DNA of 8,074 nt from Clostridiaceae bacterium. GTDB lineage: Bacteria > Bacillota > Clostridia > Oscillospirales > Acutalibacteraceae. Below, piece by piece: positions 7,205 to 8,074 of the stretch. A program made the translations under genes and the position numbers. Numbering within the stretch: position 1 is the stretch's first letter; each line of letters opens with the position of its first letter. Location of the stretch: the NCBI GenBank assembly GCA_904501875.1, contig CAJGCQ010000049.1, forward strand, positions 1-8,074. The letters are read 5' to 3'. Under the pieces are notes generated by a model that ran no database searches, had not been told where the DNA came from, and saw only the letters and a program-made list of their open reading frames with translations.

Positions 7205-7220
7205 CATATAGGTGTATAAT
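7191..7220 (+). promoter_or_regulatory. Promoter of the small membrane protein gene
   Basis: TTGCAA (7191-7196), an 18-bp spacer and TATAAT (7215-7220). Predicted start is near 7227, giving a 27-nt leader before ATG at 7254. The -35 is a 4 of 6 match to consensus and is shared with the leftward promoter. Confidence 0.65.
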
Positions 7221-7230
7221 GTATACATAT
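7202..7230. repeat. ATACATAT direct repeats flanking the rightward -10 box
   Basis: ATACATAT occurs at 7202-7209 and again at 7223-7230, a 21-bp spacing or about two helical turns, on either side of the -10 box. A perfect 10-bp palindrome ATGTATACAT (7219-7228) overlaps the second copy and the probable start site. This could be a regulator site, but the DNA is AT-rich and chance is possible. Confidence 0.35.
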
Positions 7231-7253
7231 TAATCATTCTGAGGAGTTATGAT

Positions 7254-7766
7254 ATGGATACTTTTTTTGAGCAGATAATCTCGATTAAAAAAACAGGTAA
7301 AACCGTTGCGGCGATTATAGGAATTTGGCTTGCGGCCTTTGTTGTTTGCTTTTTGCTTTTCTTTACGGGATTCTTCGGCGTGCTGACCTTTTTGCTTATT
7401 GCAGGCGTAATTTACGGCGCCTTTAAGCTTTCGTGCCTTTTAAATATTGAGTACGAATATATTGTAACCAACGGAACAATGGATATTGATAAAATAATAA
7501 ATAAAAGCTCCAGAAAGCGGCTTATTTCCTTTGAGCTTCAAAACGTTTCAAGGATAGAAAGGTACAACCCTGCACTGTCAAATTCGATAAATTCCAAGGA
7601 TGTGCTTATCGCCTGCAATAAAGATGATGCGAACGCTTACCTTATGGTTTCCTCTGCCGAGGGAAAGAATACTAACTACCTTGTTTTCGCTCCCGATGAG
7701 AGTTTGCGCTCGGCTGTTGTAAAGTTTGTGCCTATGTTTGTTGCAAACAGTGCGTTTAAGGACTGA
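7254..7766 (+). CDS. Small two-helix membrane protein of unknown function (possibly DUF6106)
   Basis: 170 residues, function not recognised. A short basic N-terminus (SIKKTGK, 10-16) precedes two hydrophobic helices (about 17-38 and 40-61). The rest (62-170) is soluble and probably cytoplasmic, rich in beta-type sequence: NIEYEYIVTNGTMDIDKI, SRKRLISFELQNVSRIERY and NYLVFAPDESLRSAVV. The alternating pattern recalls membrane-anchored pleckstrin-like bPH domains, and I recall a clostridial family, DUF6106, with this layout; neither could be checked. ATG at 7254 is chosen over an upstream in-frame codon at 7212 because GAGGAG (7241-7246) lies 7 nt before it and 7212 is upstream of the predicted transcription start. 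It diverges from the PqqD-exporter operon, sharing its -35 box, and abuts the tandem repeat array: its TGA is directly followed by repeat unit 1. Confidence 0.8.
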   Translation: MDTFFEQIISIKKTGKTVAAIIGIWLAAFVVCFLLFFTGFFGVLTFLLIAGVIYGAFKLSCLLNIEYEYIVTNGTMDIDKIINKSSRKRLISFELQNVSRIERYNPALSNSINSKDVLIACNKDDANAYLMVSSAEGKNTNYLVFAPDESLRSAVVKFVPMFVANSAFKD

Positions 7767-7802
7767 TAGCGTGAAAAATCACGCTAAAAATAATAAAGGC
7801 GC

Positions 7803-7840
7803 CTGTTTCTCGCCTTTGTTACCAAAGGCAACCGAAACAG
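7803..7840. ncRNA. Candidate structured RNA/DNA hairpin B, unit 1
   Basis: CTGTTTC (7803-7809) pairs with GAAACAG (7834-7840). Inside, separated by a TC/AACC internal loop, GCCTTTG (7812-7818) pairs with CAAAGGC (7823-7829) with a TTAC tetraloop. The same structure recurs intact in unit 2 at 7945-7982. Whether it is transcribed as a functional RNA or acts as DNA is unknown. Confidence 0.4.
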
Positions 7841-7885
7841 ATGCGATATAATAATCACCATTTCGGTGATTTTTCATCGCATTTT
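7841..7885 (+). terminator. Terminator-like hairpin C, repeat unit 1
   Basis: ATGCGAT (7841-7847) pairs with ATCGCAT (7876-7882), followed by TTTTG. Within it AATCACC (7853-7859) pairs with GGTGATT (7865-7871), ending in a five-T run (7870-7874). It is the best plus-strand termination candidate after the 7254-7766 gene. Confidence 0.5.
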
Positions 7886-7982
7886 GTGTCTTGGAAAGAA
7901 ATGGTGATTAGCGTGAAAAATCACGCTAAAAATAATAGAGACGCCTGTTTCTCGCCTTTGTTACCAAAGGCAACCGAAACAG

Positions 7983-8027
7983 ATGCGATATAATAATCAC
8001 CATTTCGGTGATTTTTCATCGCATTTT
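7983..8027 (+). terminator. Terminator-like hairpin C, repeat unit 2
   Basis: Identical copy of the unit 1 hairpin, 142 bp downstream: outer arms 7983-7989 and 8018-8024, inner arms 7995-8001 and 8007-8013, followed by the same T-rich tail. It would act as a second, back-up terminator if these elements terminate transcription. Confidence 0.45.
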
Positions 8028-8074
8028 GTGTCTTGGAAAGAAATGGTGATTTAGCGTGAAAAATCACGCTAAAA

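Larger units (their letters stand above)
7767..8074. repeat. Tandem array of a 142/143-bp structured repeat, cut by the window edge
   Basis: Unit 1 is 7767-7908, unit 2 is 7909-8051 and the first 23 bases of unit 3 are 8052-8074. Units 1 and 2 differ by two substitutions (AAAGGCG versus AGAGACG, near 7796/7938 and 7799/7941) and one extra T at the end of unit 2. Each unit contains hairpin A (TAGCGTGA, AAAA loop, TCACGCTA), two-part hairpin B (CTGTTTC/GAAACAG around GCCTTTG/CAAAGGC with a TTAC loop) and hairpin C (ATGCGAT/ATCGCAT around AATCACC/GGTGATT). The 142/143 period breaks any reading frame, so it is most likely non-coding. No transposase or CRISPR-type spacer pattern is present. It fills the 308 bp after the last gene. 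Confidence 0.93.

Noticed and set aside
7212..7253. N-terminal extension of the plus-strand membrane protein from 7212
   Set aside because: It would begin within the -10 region, before the predicted transcription start; GAGGAG at 7241-7246 points to ATG at 7254.
7803..7864. Self-cleaving ribozyme (hammerhead/twister type) in the repeat
   Set aside because: GAAAC near a stem is suggestive, but no CUGAUGA core or other complete catalytic motif could be found.
7767..8074. CRISPR array
   Set aside because: The whole 142-bp unit repeats, with no short repeat alternating with variable spacers.

Overview
The window looks like a chromosomal segment from a Gram-positive Clostridia-type bacterium (Bacillota, perhaps Oscillospiraceae). 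Pointers are strong AGGAG ribosome binding sites, consensus sigma-A promoters, a secreted SH3/GH73 autolysin, an ABC-F ATPase, a PqqD-like protein next to an ABC exporter, and a short palindrome of the 'TGTAGGGG...' type that I associate with this group. The lineage is an inference from gene style, not from a marker gene.

Layout. Five genes lie on the minus strand and one on the plus strand. From the right, a divergent promoter region (about 7168-7230) drives leftward an apparent operon of three genes: a PqqD-like/RRE protein (6870-7130), an ABC exporter with fused membrane and ATPase domains (5204-6868), and an ABC-F ATPase (3277-5178). The first two genes are separated by one base and the last two by 25. 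The same region drives rightward a small two-helix membrane protein (7254-7766). Further left are two single-gene minus-strand units: a membrane family-2 glycosyltransferase (1599-3119) with its own promoter and terminator, and a secreted SH3-GH73 peptidoglycan hydrolase (starts at 1268, runs off the left edge) with a perfect consensus promoter. Both suggest cell-surface work.

The most unusual part is the right end. Immediately after the stop codon of the plus-strand gene comes a tandem array with a 142/143-bp period: two complete copies and the start of a third, cut by the window edge. The copies differ by two substitutions and one indel, and each is packed with inverted repeats. The period is not a multiple of three, so it is probably a non-coding structured element.

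The RRE-exporter-ABC-F operon could be the transport/handling half of a peptide system, but no precursor peptide or modifying enzyme is visible here. Two start sites differ from the longest possible frame: the ABC-F gene (ATG at 5178, not GTG at 5187) and the plus-strand membrane gene (ATG at 7254). For the PqqD-like gene, GTG at 7130 is preferred over GTG at 7139.
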